Position numbers and translations under genes: made by a program. A stretch of DNA of 64,000 nt from Lamellibrachia columna (Eukaryota; Annelida; Polychaeta; Sabellida; Siboglinidae): contig OY759272.1 of assembly GCA_963662155.1 (NCBI GenBank), positions 49,751,566 through 49,815,565 of the forward strand. Reading direction: 5' to 3'. Positions 1-12,988 of the stretch are shown here, in pieces. Position 1 is the first letter of the stretch, and each line of letters opens with the position of its first letter. The notes under the pieces were generated by a model. That model saw only the letters and a list, made by a program, of their open reading frames with translations, searched no databases and was not told where the DNA came from.

Positions 1-206
1 ATGTGCTACAAAGTATTTCTGGCGAGCGGAAGTTCGAATAAATAACTGTATAGACAAGGTCGTTCACCAATCTGCCTGTGTTCGCGTATAAATAACTGGA
101 AGTAGTTTTTATCTTGTGTACGTCGTGTGTATTAGCTGCCATAGAGGAGATATAGTGTGTGGCTCCTGCTGCTATTACTGGCACGAGTTGATAGCGGTGA
201 TTCGTG

Positions 207-306
207 TCGGTGCTCTAACGGGAATGTCGGTGCTCTAACGGGAACGTCGGTGCTCTAACGGGAACGTCGGTGCTCTAACGGGAATGTCGGTGCTCTAACG
301 GGAACG
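207..306. repeat. 20-bp tandem repeat x5
   Basis: Unit TCGGTGCTCTAACGGGAACG, nearly perfect. The flanks (1-206) show nothing recognisable. Confidence 0.9.
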
Positions 307-394
307 TCGCACGGAAAGAAAACCCCGTTTTCGTGGCATGCAGCTAGTTTCTACAGGTGCCGTGACTGCTGAAGTGAGCGGTCACTTCCCACTA

Positions 395-512
395 GCTGTT
401 CATTGTCACGTGATGGTCTTCCTCCAGCATCTCATTGTCATGTGACGGCCTCCCTCCCACAGCTCATTGTCACGTGATGGACGCATTCCAGCAGTTAATT
501 GTCACGTGGATT
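395..512. repeat. 32-bp imperfect repeat x4 carrying E-boxes
   Basis: ATTGTCACGTG recurs at 32-bp steps (401, 433, 465, 497) with divergent spacers; three copies keep CACGTG, one has CATGTG. Confidence 0.7.
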
Positions 513-531
513 CGGATGGATGGAGGGAACA

Positions 532-2897
532 ACTAGACACGGGTCTGTCGTTGTGAATGTGGGTGGAGGGAGCTCCTAGACACGGGTCTGTCGTTGTGAA
601 TGTGGATGGAGAGAGCTCCTAGACACGGGTCTGTCGTTGTGAATGTGGATGGAGAGAGCTCCTAGACACGGGTCTGTCGTTGTGAATGTGGGTGGAGGGA
701 GCTCCTAGACACGGGTCTGTCGTTGTGAATGTGGGTGGATGGAGCTCCTAGACACGGGTCTGTCGTTGTGAATGTGGGTGGAGGGAACTCCTAGACACGG
801 GTCTGTCGTTGTGAATGTGGGTGGAGGGAGCTCCTAGACACGGGTATGTCGTTGTGAATGTGGGTGGAGGGAGCTCCTAGACACGGGTATGTCGTTGTGA
901 ATGTGGGTGGAGGGAGCTCCTAGACACGGGTATGTCGTTGTGAATGTGGATGGAGGGAGCTCCTAGACACGGGTCTGTCGTTGTGAATGTGGATGGAGAG
1001 AGCTCCTAGACACGGGTCTGTCGTTGTGAATGTGGGTGTAGGGAGCTCCTAGACACGGGTCTGTCGTTGTGAATGTGAATGGAGGGAGCTCCTAGACACG
1101 GGTCTGTCGTTGTGAATGTGGATGGAGAGAGCTCCTAGACACGGGTCTGTCGTTGTGAATGTGGGTGGAGGGAGCTCCTAGACACGGGTCTGTCGTTGTG
1201 AATGTGGGTGGAGGGAGCTCCTAGACACGGTTCTGTCGTTGTGAATGTGGGTGGAGGGAGCTCCTAGACACGGGTCTGTCGTTGTGAATGTGGATGGAGA
1301 GAGCTCCTAGACACGGGTCTGTCGTTGTGAATGTGGGTGGAGGGAGCTCCTAGACACGGTTCTGTCGTTGTGAATGTGGGTGGAGGGAGCTCCTAGACAC
1401 GGGTCTGTCGTTGTGAATGTGGATGGAGAGAGCTCCTAGACACGGGTCTGTCGTTGTGAATGTGGGTGGAGGGAGCTCCTAGACACGGGTCTGTCGTTGT
1501 GAATGTGGGTGGAGGGAGCTCCTAGACACGGGTCTGTCGTTGTGAATGTGGGTGGAGGGAGCTCCTAGACACGGTTCTGTCGTTGTGAATGTGGGTGGAG
1601 GGAGCTCATAGACACGGGTCTGTCGTTGTGAATGTGGATGGAGAGAGCTCCTAGACACGGGTATGTCGTTGTGAATGTGAATGGAGGGAGCTCCTAGACA
1701 CGGGTCTGTCGTTGTGAATGTGGATGGAGAGAGCTCCGAGACACGGGTCTGTCGTTGTGAATGTGGGTGGAGAGAGCTCCTAGACACGGGTCTGTCGTTG
1801 TGAATGTGGGTGGAGGGAGCTCCTAGACACGGTTCTGTCGTTGTGAATGTGGGTGGATGGAGCTCCTAGACACGGGTCTGTCGTTGTGAATGTGGATGGA
1901 GGGAGCTCCTAGACACGGGTCTGTCGTTGTGAATGTGAATGGAGGGAGCTCCTAGACACGGGTCTGTCGTTGTGAATGTGGATGGAGAGAGCTCCTAGAC
2001 ACGGGTCTGTCGTTGTGAATGTGGGTGGAGAGAGCTCCTAGACACGGGTCTGTCGTTGTGAATGTGGGTGTAGGGAGCTCCTAGACACGGGTCTGTCGTT
2101 GTGAATGTGAATGGAGGGAGCTCATAGACACGGGTATGTCGTTGTGAATGTGGGTGTAGGGAGCTCCTAGATACGGGTCTGTCGTTGTGAATGTGGGTGG
2201 AGGGAGCTCCTAGACACGGGTCTGTCGTTGTGAATGTGGATGGATGGAGCTCCTAGACACGGGTCTGTCGTTGTGAATGTGGGTGGATGGAGCTCCTAGA
2301 CACGGGTCTGTCGTTGTGAATGTGGGTGTAGGGAGCTCCTAGACACGGGTCTGTCGTTGTGAATGTGGGTGGATGGAGCTCCTAGACACGGGTCTGTCGT
2401 TGTGAATGTGGATGTAGGGAGCTCCTAGACACGGGTCTGTCGTTGTGAATGTGGGTGGATGGAGCTCCTAGACACGGGTCTGTCGTTGTGAATGTGGGTG
2501 TAGGGAGCTCCTAGACACGGGTCTGTCGTTGTGAATGTGGATGGAGGGAGCTCATAGACACGGGTCTGTCGTTGTGAATGTGGGTGGAGGGAGCTCCTAG
2601 ACACGGGTCTGTCGTTGTGAATGTGGGTGTAGGGAGCTCCTAGACACGGGTCTGTCGTTGTGAATGTGGGTGGAGGGAGCTCATACACACGGGTCTGTCG
2701 TTGTGAATGTGGGTGGAGGGAGCTCCTAGACACGGGTATGTCGTTGTGAATGTGGGTGGAGGGAGCTCCTAGACACGGGTATGTCGTTGTGAATGTGGGT
2801 GGAGGGAGCTCCTAGACACGGGTCTGTCGTTGTGAATGTGGGTGGAGGGAGCTCCTAGACACGGGTCTGTCGTTGGTAATGTGGGTGGAGGGAGTTT
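532..2897. repeat. 43-bp minisatellite, about 55 copies
   Basis: Core CTAGACACGGGTCTGTCGTT followed by GTGAATGTGGGTGGAGGGAG; variants GGGTATG, GGATGGAGAG and GGGTGTAGG are interspersed. Open frames inside it are repeat artefacts. Confidence 0.95.
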
Positions 2898-5138
2898 AAT
2901 ACTGCAAATGATGCATATAATACAAAGATAAATATAGATGATGGTTGAGGTAATCAGTAACACGGTTTTGTAGTCACTATCATCATCGACAATGACGATG
3001 ACATACTGTTATGTAATTGAACCCCTCTACCACCTGAAGTAGGCCCAAGTAGATGGCACAATTATTGCATTAAGTCTGTTTTTATCATAACATATGTTAT
3101 GGGAATCTTCTCCCCAAACGTGATTTAATTAATCACAATTGTTGCTATGATTCTACCATTGTCCGCTTCGTTGTCTGTTAATTGGGTATCGAGATCGTTG
3201 ACGTATTTGTAGTTGGCAGATGGAGCCCACGACAGATCACACGTTTACCCACTGTGTGGGATCTTTTAATCCCCTGTCATAGTGGAAGTAAAACATAAGT
3301 TTTCTGGGCGAGTGGATGACGGGGCACGCTTGATGATTCATCGACGACTCGGGGGGGGGGGGGTAAACATTCACTGACACATTTGAGATAACAGCTCAGT
3401 AGTCGATGACGTCACTCCATGCCTCGTGATGCTGAGACAGTCACGTGGTTGTGACAAATTCCGTAGTGTGACCGGACCGAGGCGAATCACGAGATGAAGC
3501 CACATCATTGGTAGATGAACTCGTTGGATTTGACGATGACGTAACTGTACTGGTAATGACAAAGGCAGAACAGTCGTCTGGGCAGTGTTCATTTCCAAAC
3601 AATGTGGATCGTTCTCTCGTCCGCAAAACTGCTTAGTCGTTAGGTTAGGAATAACCGTGCATTCTGACGTCACGGATGTACTGTTCATGGCTACCGTGGC
3701 ACCCGGGTGATAATTCTTCTTACTGCTTAGTAATTTAGCAAATATTGAATCACGATTCAACTGGATGAGTTCACGTTTTGCTGTGTTTAATTTGTTTGCT
3801 TCGCGACCGCGAATATTTGTTTATAATATATTTGTTGATAATATATTTGTTTATAATATATAACGCTTAATTATATCTAAAAAACTAAATGCACCGAAAC
3901 TTTTGTACCAAACCGAGCTACGGTTTTGGGTATTTACAATAATAAAATACATTTTAAAAATCGTCGCATCGAGCTCTTTCAGACACCAGTTTACAACATT
4001 AACCAGGTAAAAAAGAAAAAATCTACTTTCCTGGAAAGTGGGCTGGAAGGCTGGGCCCGGAACGTGGCGCTGCTGCATTAGGCAGAACGCTGTAGGCCCT
4101 ACACGGGTACGGAAATATTTCCTAAAGCCCATTAGCTAGTTTCCCGACATGACACAGACTCGACGGTTCGCGAGGATTTTTTCCAGGCTGATTCCCAAAA
4201 CGACGGCCTTAAATTACCCTCGCTTTACCTAAATAACTAAGTAAGGGTTTTCGGGCCAGCGCGTTAATGTCCCTAATGCAGGACAAAGGGACACGTCGCT
4301 CTCGCACGGAACCGGTCTGATCGTACAAAGGAAGTTTACGTCACGTAAACGAATGACAGATGACACGGATGCACAGTCATGCTTCCGGCGTCACGAATCA
4401 TATAGGTAAGTATCAAAAACGAAATGTGTTTTACATTTTGAACTGAGTCGAACTATATAATGACAGAAGTCCAGCGAATGGCGTCTAGCATGATTAAATG
4501 CCACTCATTGCCACTAATTGTCACTCATTGCTACTCGTTGCCACCCTATCTGATCTGAAATGAAAACAAGTAAATGAGTACCAGCCCGTGATATAAACTT
4601 GCCCGTCAAATACAATAAGTTCATTGACGTTTTTAATGTAGAACGAACAGCCAAGTACTCGGCAAACTGTTTCCGCGCGCCTGGTTTCCCGCTCGCCTGG
4701 TTTCCCGCGCGCTTGGCTTCCCGCGCTCAACAACGAACCGTTGAAGAAAGAAACGTGGCGTCTACCACGGGAGGCGTCAGCGCTGACAACAAGTGTGATA
4801 CATCTGTCGCGGATTCCCGACACCTGTCGCTAACGTCAGGCAGGTGTTTCCTCACCGCCATCTGGCGGGGTCAGCAGACAAGGTGTGGTGTTGGTAACTT
4901 TCCATGACGCGGCGCGGCTCGTGACGGTTGGCGCGCAGCCAGGCTCTCAAACAAACGTTGTGTTACTCTATTTATATTCATGAATTATCGTATTTATATC
5001 TGGTGGGCGGCGCCTTGCAATTGGTGGGCGGCGCCTTGCAATTGTTATGGCGTAGTTGTTACGTTTATTTGTCGCGCCGGCGATATCGTCTCGCTGGACT
5101 TCTCCAGTTTACTTCTGTCGTTGTTTGTCTCCGGGCGG
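2898..5138. other. Intergenic, no supported gene
   Basis: A G12 run lies near 3352-3363. A minus-strand frame at 3371-3760 is unrepetitive but has no recognisable domain or splice context. 4660-4730 has a short GC-rich repeat (CCTGGTTTCCCGC). 5000-5042 has two copies of a 21-bp GGTGGGCGGCGCCTTGCAATT unit. Confidence 0.6.
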
Positions 5139-5222
5139 GAAGTAGAGCGGGAAGCAGAGCGGGAAGCAGAGCGGGAAGCAGAGCGGGAAGCAGAGCGGGA
5201 AGCAGAGCGGGAAGCAGAGCGG
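5139..5222. repeat. 12-bp tandem repeat x7
   Basis: Unit AGCGGGAAGCAG, in which any frame stays open. Confidence 0.9.
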
Positions 5223-5561
5223 TAGACTCGTTAAACCCCAATCGAGAAGATGTCGTACCATGTGTTCTCTCACGCACTGTTTCAGCCTTCAGGTCCTCAG
5301 TTTAAACTGACAATGCCCTGCAAACAGTTGGGTACATTTTCTGCAGAAAATGGAATTCACGTCCATCGGACTAACCCATAATGACCTATATATTGACCTA
5401 AGGATGTATCATTAATTGTGTTTGTGTTAAACAAGTGTTTCTCAAAGAATGACTAACAAATTAATATGAAGGTCATACCCACCTGTAGCCTAATACGCGG
5501 TACATATATTATCATATATTATATTTAATAGAAAGTTGTGCCTGGTCTTATGCTATGTAAC

Positions 5562-5657
5562 TGACGGGAGCACTGTCTAAATCCCCGGATCATGTAACGG
5601 ACGGGAGCACTGTCTAAATCCCCGTAACGGACGGGAGCACTGTCTAAATCCCCGGAT
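5562..5657. repeat. Short tandem repeat x3
   Basis: GGACGGGAGCACTGTCTAAA plus TCCCC occurs three times with spacers of unequal length. Confidence 0.8.
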
Positions 5658-5776
5658 GTCCCAGGAGATTATCTAATTTGAAAGAGAAGTCTATCGTCAG
5701 GTTGCGCCAAAAAGAAAGGTCGTCAAGAGACCGTAATTTTACCGACTATCGGTGCGACAATTGCCGTTAAAGTACG

Positions 5777-6124
5777 TGCTTGCGGTACCCTAACACACCC
5801 CGTGCTTGCGGTACCTTAATACACCCCGTGCTTGCGGTACCCTAACATACCCCATGCTTGCGGTACCCTAACATACCCCATGCTTGCGGTACCTTAATAC
5901 ACCCCGTGCTTGCGGTACCCTAACACACCCCGTGCTTGCGGTACCCTAACACACCCAGTGCGGTACCCTAACACACTCCGTGCTTGCGGTACCCTAACAC
6001 ACCCCGTGCTTGCGGTACCCTAATACAACCCGTGCTAAAGAAAATACTTCGGTAGTCTGTCTGACCGTCTGTCAGACCGTCTGTCTGACCGTCGGTCTGA
6101 CCGTCTGTCTGACCGTCTGTCTGT
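5777..6124. repeat. 26-bp minisatellite plus CTGT-rich microsatellite
   Basis: 5777-6040: about 10 copies of GCTTGCGGTACCCTAACACA + CCCCGT. 6055-6124: degenerate GTCTGTCTGACC repeats. Confidence 0.9.
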
Positions 6125-7870
6125 TCGTTTACCAAAGTATATAACATTTAATCTTAGCTTTGCTAATGGATGTACAGCAACTTGTGTATTTCAGATCTCT
6201 GAGTAACTCCTTGATCAGTTCAAAACTACAAACAGGAGTACTGAATGCATTATCTTTGAAAATCCTTAGCAAAAGTTCGCATAATACAACATTTGCATGA
6301 TTATTATTTCGCATAAATGAGGTCTGAATATTTTTGGCGAAATGGAACGTTTGCACGCCCCTGACAGAAAACATTCCATTTGGGATCTAATTGAATCGCT
6401 AAATATTAACACAGCCGTGGCTCACAACGTTTTTTGGGTACTGCATCCGTGATATCGGGTTGCATCCGAGACATGGTACGCCGTCAACCTGTTTTTATAG
6501 GTAGTGTAACTTCCACGGGCCGTCTGGCACGTCTTTACTCGCTGGTGTAGGGGTAATGCATCGGGGTGTTTATTAACAAGGTGGCTTACAAACCACGGAA
6601 ACGGGATGGACATTCAGCGCAAGATGTGTTTATCGGGTGTTTTATGGAGTGGTTCGTTCGCACTGATAGGCTACTCGTGTGGACCAAACACGTCGATCTA
6701 ATTACTGATGAAATGGAGTCGATTACCTAGGCGGTTACCAATATTTGGAGTCGATTACCCAGGCGGTTACCAATGTTTGGAGTTGATTACCCAGGCGGTT
6801 ACCAATGTTTGGAGTCGATTACCCAGGCGGTTACCAATGTTTAAATAACACGATTGGACGCCTTCCGTGTCACGTCATGTCCTGTTTTCGCGCCTTCAAT
6901 GTTAACACAAGAGTATCATGTTTGTTAATGATCATTGTACTCCCTAATCCCTTCGTTAACTACGTGGTAAGGCATCCATTACACAAACAACCCCACTGGT
7001 CCTGTGCTGCACAGAGTTCACGGTTCCTGTGCTGCACAGAGTTGCTACAAAATATACAACACAATCGATCACATTCTTCACAGCATTTTATTGGAGTAAT
7101 AACAACTGTACGTTGATGATGCGTCAGAATAGATGTGTTATTGGAGTGATAACAACTGTACGTTGATGATGTGTCAGAATAGATGTGAATAGATGTGTCA
7201 ATGCTTAATTTGAGAAAAACGATAGTTTAAAAATGGGTGATGTTTGATGTTTTTGATCAGCAGTGATCACTTAGCATGAAAAGAAAGGAACCGATTTCAT
7301 AGTAAAAATATATAATATAGTTACACAATACAGTGATGTAATCATAGTCACTAGGAGGCGCCACAAGTCGCCAATAAATAATCGAGATCGCCTCAACAGA
7401 TCGGGTTGCATTTCTGCGACGATATTGTGTCAACTATTATAGCAAGCACCGTATTTGACAGTTGGTTCAATACATTATTATATATTTGTGACAATGTCAA
7501 CAGTGTTTCCGCACCAATAACGCCAACATATCATATATGCGAGCAGCTAAACTGGATGTTGACACACTGTAGGCCCTCCAGCCCTCATCGATACAGCTCG
7601 ACATTCATGTCCACATGGGCCGATGCTCTGCGAACAATGGATGGAACGAATGTTCGGTTGCGTCACTGGCGTTTGTTGGTGATCGAACGCTTCGTCAGCT
7701 ACAATACTGGTGTTTGTGTCGCGCCATCGAGTCTGGCATAGCGTCTGTCGTGGTAGAAATGACAGGGATTCGTTGTCTCTCGTCTCGTTATTGGCCCATA
7801 CGACGCTTGACACTGCAACAACATGACATCCAATAAGAACAAATTCACAGCATCGTACAAGAAAGTCATG
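6125..7870. other. Intergenic with small repeats
   Basis: 6716-6842 holds four copies of a 32-bp unit (GGCGGTTACCAAT core). 7000-7035 and 7088-7190 hold two-copy duplications. A plus-strand frame at 7406-7741 (111 codons) is not recognisable and is not called. Confidence 0.6.
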
Positions 7871-7873
7871 CCC

Positions 7874-8275
7874 CATACACTCCTACATAGGCATCCACTC
7901 CTACATAGGCATCCACTCCTACATAGGCATGCACTCCTACATAGGCATACACTCCTACATAGGCATACACTCCTACATAGGCATACACTCCTACATAGGC
8001 ATACACTCCTACATAGGCATACACTCCTACATAGGCATGCACTCCTACATAGGCATGCACTCCTACATAGGCATACACTCCTACATAGGCATACACTCCT
8101 ACATAGGCATACACTCCTACATAGGCATACACTCCTACATAGGCATACACTCCTACATAGGCATGCACTCCTACATAGGCATGCACTCCTACATAGGCAT
8201 GCACTCCTACATAGGCATGCACTCCTACATAGGCATGCACTCCTACATAGGCATACACTCCTACATAGGCAAACA
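7874..8275. repeat. 18-bp minisatellite, about 22 copies
   Basis: Unit ACTCCTACATAGGCATAC with A/G alternation at one site. The unit length is a multiple of three, so several frames on both strands stay open as hexapeptide repeats; no start, splice or family evidence supports coding. Confidence 0.95.
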
Positions 8276-8398
8276 CGTGTAACAGTTGGTGAACCGTTTA
8301 GCGAGACGAGGCGAATGAGACAGTACGTGTAAATGTGTACGTGTGTGCGCGCATATGCGTTGCTCACCTAAATGTTTATGTCATGTGACTGTACGCGT

Positions 8399-8485
8399 CT
8401 ATTTCGGACACTTGGCGAGTGCAGCTTTGAATTCGTCGAAGCTGATTTGACCATCGGCGTTCCTATCAACCTCCTTCATAATGGC
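8399..8485 (-). CDS. EF-hand gene, coding exon 2
   Basis: Encodes residues 45-72 with the second EF-hand loop and the C-terminus ALAKCPK. A pyrimidine-rich acceptor (TTGTTTCTTGCAG) immediately precedes it. The open frame continues upstream of the acceptor, but that part has no resemblance to EF-hand proteins and is intron. Confidence 0.85.
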   Translation of the reverse strand, partial: AIMKEVDRNADGQISFDEFKAALAKCPK

Positions 8486-10538
8486 CTGCAAGAAACAACG
8501 CGGTCCGTGTACTTGAACAGCTATTAGTGGACAGGCAGTAACATTAGGCCTACCGAGTTCATTAAACTGACGCAGGCAGATCCTAGATCTAATCTGCAAT
8601 TTGAATTTGCGACGATCAGCAATCGTTCAAACAAGATGTGTTTACGCGCGACGAAACCCGGGAGGCCGCTAATAGCCACATCAATTACAAACGTGGCTGG
8701 TCAAACGTGGCTGGTTCAAACACATTCGACTGGTCCTCGGGCCAGCGAGGCCGTTTAACGACGTTTTAACGATGGTGACGCCGCAAAGACGCATTAAATA
8801 ATGGCATCCGGTGAACTTCTCAACTCGGCTAGTTTACCAAAGTGCTTTTGAATTTTGCCAGCTTCACATAATAGGTCATGTATTTTTTATTTCTTTTCTT
8901 TTTTAAGTGATTCCAGGCTCATCGGATTTAGCGCGATAATAGTTTTACACAATTCGTGTGTAATCATTTAAACTTGCAGATACTGCTTGTTATTGAAGTT
9001 GAATTGAATTGAATTGAATTTTATTCAACATAATCGATACATGTACATTTTCAATCATACATAGTTGTAACCATAACTACCACAAATATGGAATAATGAA
9101 CACATAATTATAGATAGACAATTAGAAAATGTTGAAAGGAAATGCAAGAAGTTAAAAACTTATATATCGCATTCCCCCAAGTTGGTATCTAACATAATAT
9201 TACTTTTTGACAAATAACGATAACACTAAAAGTGAACACTGTATAAAATGTTCTAGTCATGATAAACAATTAAACGCAGTCATTTGTTTAATTTAGTTCT
9301 CCTAATTCTTTATGCCAATTTACTTTGACGAATTGCTTTGACTGAGTGGAAAATTCCCAGCCGGAACATCAACTATTTACCGAGCGGCAACTATGAGGCG
9401 CGACACCGCCACCCCGCCGACTAGCCAGACGAACCGCATTTGGCGAGGAGTCCCTGACAAAAAACCGATATAGGTCGCGTTGACAATCGATCAGTTTAAA
9501 ATAACTGTTGCTACCAACGTAGTTAGGCGACGTAGTCATGCATCACGTGACGACGTCCTTATGCATCACGTGGCGATTGATGTTGTAAAGTAATAAAACA
9601 CTTAATGTCGACAGCAGACGATGGGCCTACTTTGGACCAGAGCCAATGGTTACATTAACGACAAAGCGAGGTTGTAGTGATTGGTTAAATAATCTGTTAA
9701 CGACTACTATAATGTCTATGAAATTATACACGTCTGACTCCGAATGCAACGCTGCCAAGTTTATTTCGCCAACACATAAAAATTGGTGGCATACGTTCTC
9801 CAAGAACGAGTAATTTTTTAATCACGCATTATTTCGGGCATAATTAAGTACTAATGTTCCAAACATTTATAGACACACCTAGAAAATGTGCGCGTTCAGA
9901 TGCATTATGGCTACTTGTCACCAAAGCAAACTTCCCACCCACACACTGACTCAATCAAGCGGAACGGTTATGAATGACAGTCACGGTCTATTGTGCACAA
10001 CGACGCTTCGTCTACAAATAGTATCTGTATTGAAACGATGCAATACGCTACCCACTTCGGCAGCTTTTACTGTTTTATTGTCGCAACTCTACGTGGAGAG
10101 TCATTTCAGAAGGCGCTACCGTAGTAAGGTAATTTAACTTAGCACAATAGTGATTATTCATCCGATGCAGACATATAAATTACTTTAAAATTATTTTAGT
10201 ACTATTGCTACTAACAACACTGACGCGGTCGTTCGGTTAATGAGAATTTTAATTGTCCAAGCAATTCTTGTACAAGAACGCTCCCATTTATTAAGAGACT
10301 AATGAAAACTTACTAATACCTAAAAATGCCCGACCGCTGGAAAAGGCATGAGGCCTTCCCCCGAATCCAAGCGTGACCCGTTGCCTAGGAGATCAAGTAT
10401 ACTTACAGCCGCGCTCTCTTCCGCCTTGTCTGCGTAGCCGATCGCCTGCAGAACCTTCACCAGTTCTGAGCAGCTGATCTTTCCGCTCTTGTCGGCGTCG
10501 CATGCATCGAAAGCTTCTCTGATCTGGGCCTCAGACAT
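8399..10538 (-). CDS. Small two-EF-hand calcium-binding protein (two exons)
   Basis: Exons are 10538-10407 and 8485-8399, joined in phase 0 by a 1.9-kb intron with donor GTAAGT and acceptor TTTCTTGCAG; the stop is at 8401-8399. The 72-residue product has two EF-hands: loop 1 at residues 14-25 (DADKSGKISCSE) and loop 2 at residues 51-62 (DRNADGQISFDE). Both have acidic or polar residues at positions 1, 3, 5 and 12, glycine at 6 and isoleucine at 8, so both should bind calcium. It has half the EF-hands of calmodulin and no signal peptide or membrane segment, so a cytosolic calcium sensor or buffer is likely. The ATG at 10538 is chosen because no ATG lies upstream in frame; the open frame reaches 10598 only through GTG. 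A TATA box lies about 95 bp upstream. The fold assignment is firm; the partner or process is not recognisable. Confidence 0.85.
8996..9330 (-). mobile_element. Possible LINE 3' tail fragment in the EF-hand intron
   Basis: A GAATT-type short tandem repeat (TTGAATTGAATTGAATTGAA) leading into TTTATTCAACATAATCG is the usual shape of an antisense LINE 3' end. No coding remnant is visible. The rest of the intron (8486-10406) shows nothing else. Confidence 0.35.
10407..10538 (-). CDS. EF-hand gene, coding exon 1
   Basis: Encodes residues 1-44 with the first EF-hand loop. The exon ends ...GCGGCT followed by the donor GTAAGT at 10406, phase 0. Confidence 0.85.
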
Positions 10539-10604
10539 GACTGCTGCTTCAACTTCTCTAGTCGACAGAGGATGAACTGGATGCAAACCGATTGGCACGA
10601 AAGC

Positions 10605-10645
10605 TGATAACGCCGATTGGATTTGCCGGGATTTTATACGCTTTG
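10605..10645 (-). promoter_or_regulatory. TATA-box core promoter of the EF-hand gene
   Basis: On the minus strand CGTATAAAATCCC places TATAAAAT at 10638-10631. The expected transcription start about 30 bp downstream is near 10608, giving a short leader of about 70 nt before the ATG at 10538. Confidence 0.6.
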
Positions 10646-10739
10646 GTAACGGCCTCGCGCATGCGTGATCGGCCAGCCTTGTGACTCAGTGAATATTCAT
10701 GACTTCGTAATGAAGAGACATTCTCAGAAGAGTGATTCG

Positions 10740-11640
10740 TCAATTTGGGGGAGTCAGCGACCTGCCGAACCTGACCTGTGACTCATGCCCTTTGTCACAA
10801 CGTCCTCTGGACCCCCTCGAGCCATCCTCCAAGGCATCTTCTAGAATATCGCATTTTGCGCGCTGCTGCAAACGAAATACAACAGCAATAAAAGTAATGA
10901 AATCGTTGATATTATGACGTTGTATTTTTGCCAGAGACCAACGAAGATGGAATGTTGGCCGTTTTAAATGTTTGATTTGTTATTTACATTCATATTTTGT
11001 GTGTATGTGGGAAAGTTTCGTTAATTGTCTATAAAAAAAACCTCGTATATTTTAAATGCAGTACATTTTGAATATGCAAATAAATATAACTCATCTAGTC
11101 ACAGTGAAACGGAAGTTGTCAACGACATTTCAGATTTTCCTTTTTGTGTCATTTCCCGCCATCACGCATGACAGCAGAAGACAACGAGCCCAACGACAGA
11201 GTTGTTATTTGGGCGCGGAAAACTTATAGGCAAACGTCCGCGTGACTTACACCAACGTTGTATTTTCGCATTTGATTTTTTCACCTAAGTTATTTCTTTT
11301 CAGTATTAACCTTCATACAAAATATAAGACAAACTAATGTGATAGGGAAGAATCTTATTCTTGAAAAGCTTTTAGAAACATGAAATCTGGTTGCATGATT
11401 CACGCGGGGTACTTCTCCGGCCCCCGCATGCCTGGGTAACTCTCCTAGACACTTTCAAGCATTAGTACCTCGTTTGGCGGTCCAGGTTTGGCTGATTGCG
11501 ATGTTGGAATTTTCCACACGATAACAAAATGAAACAACGCCAATATTATTTATTCACAGGAAGTGCGGCCACCAGGTGTAGGCCAGAGCGTAGTCTTTGT
11601 TGTTTGAATGCAGACTGTTGTCCACTTTTTCAGCCTTTGT
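10740..11640. other. Upstream of EF-hand gene, nothing recognised
   Basis: AT-rich, non-repetitive DNA without a supportable gene. Confidence 0.5.
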
Positions 11641-11645
11641 TGAAA

Positions 11646-11731
11646 GCGGCTGGTATTGGCTGGCATTGGCTGGTATTGGCTGGCATTGGCTGGTATTGGC
11701 TGGCATTGGCTGGTATTGGCTGGTATTGCCA
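11646..11731. repeat. 10/20-bp tandem repeat
   Basis: Alternating TGGCTGGTAT and TGGCTGGCAT units, about eight. Confidence 0.9.
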
Positions 11732-11734
11732 GAA

Positions 11735-12985
11735 GGGCGGTTAATTTTCCAGGTCGTGTGAAAGTAGCAAACTTAGACCACCCTACATCGACTCTCGCGA
11801 CCAATACAGTCAGACTCAGTGCTGCTGAACACTGGGGTGTAAAACAACCGACATCGTGTTATCGATGTGCGTCCACAAACATACACGTCTCGTTGTAAAC
11901 GGTGTCGTTCTTAGGGCCGAAGTGATATCATGTTTAATTTGCAGCAGTGGTCCGCTGGCGACATGGGTGAGGGGCCGTGCAGTGGTGTATCAGAACATCA
12001 TCTGCTGCAGGCTAAGACAATACAATTTATCGAATTTATGCGAGTTCCACAGGTAAGGATGAACGCACGCCCGTGTGACAGAGATGGCAAACAGGCCTTC
12101 AACACGTAACTCGTACGGCAGTTTTTAAAGTTTCCATTTCAACAAAGTTGCCAGCGTGGCGGGAAATTAGTGAGTTATCTGAACTACAAACAAGCTCAGT
12201 GAACTGCGAGTAATAGTTCGCGGGGAGATCATAGCAATGAGAGTAGTGGGTAAGTTTCATTCGACTCACCCACAGTTCAAACCCTGCATGATCATGTCTG
12301 ACGGTGGCAGGAAAATAACAAACTGTGCTGTTTAAATAAAAAACATTATACAGGATTATTGCATAAAAACAGGGTGGTGGACGTCTTAGAAAACATTATT
12401 AATAGGGCATACGAATAAATGTCGAGTGTGGATCTACAGTTACTGGTAGAACGTTTATTACGAAATCACTCCACCCGCCGATCACACCGTATGTTCTCCC
12501 CGCTATATTAAGAACGAGCATCCGGGAGGGGAGGAAACTATCTGCATACTAGCCGCAACCATTCATAGTGTATGCGTAGTAATGTTCGCCGCGCGAAAAC
12601 GTGGCATCGCTGGAAAACTACCACTGCCGTTGTGCGCATGTGCATGTCGTTGCCAGGAGGTAGGTAACGTGCCGCGCGGCAAGTGACAACGAATCCGACT
12701 AAAGAATGATTTAGTGAAATTGCCATTCATGTGGTTTACCGCGCGATCCTCTAGCTACATTCAAAATGCGGGCGAAATTCCCCGGAATAACCGTTTAGGC
12801 CTAAAGCGGGCTCGGGTGAATTTCTACACCCAACAAAAGAAGATGTTGGGTTCCCCAAGTGCTTGTGACTGGTCCGCGGACCAACTCTTGGAATGTGTGG
12901 AATGTAAATGGAATGATGAAGGGGTATAACATAAAATTACACAAACACTGACAACAACGTGAAATGAGAAAGTGGATGGTTTTGT
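11735..12985. other. Intergenic, nothing recognised
   Basis: A tRNA-like B-box (CAGTTCAAACCC) at 12273 may mark a worn SINE; nothing else is supportable. Confidence 0.4.
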
Positions 12986-12988
12986 CGA

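Noticed and set aside
3371..3760. 129-codon minus-strand frame
   Set aside because: Non-repetitive and rich in Ser/Thr, but no recognisable domain, promoter or splice signals; a second frame overlaps it equally well.
7406..7741. 111-codon plus-strand frame
   Set aside because: No family resemblance; overlapping frames on both strands are of similar length.
10539..10598. Longer N-terminus for the EF-hand protein
   Set aside because: It would start at GTG within about 10 nt of the predicted transcription start; ATG 10538 is the first ATG.
12255..12290. tRNA gene
   Set aside because: A B-box-like word is present but no convincing A-box or cloverleaf; at most a SINE relic.
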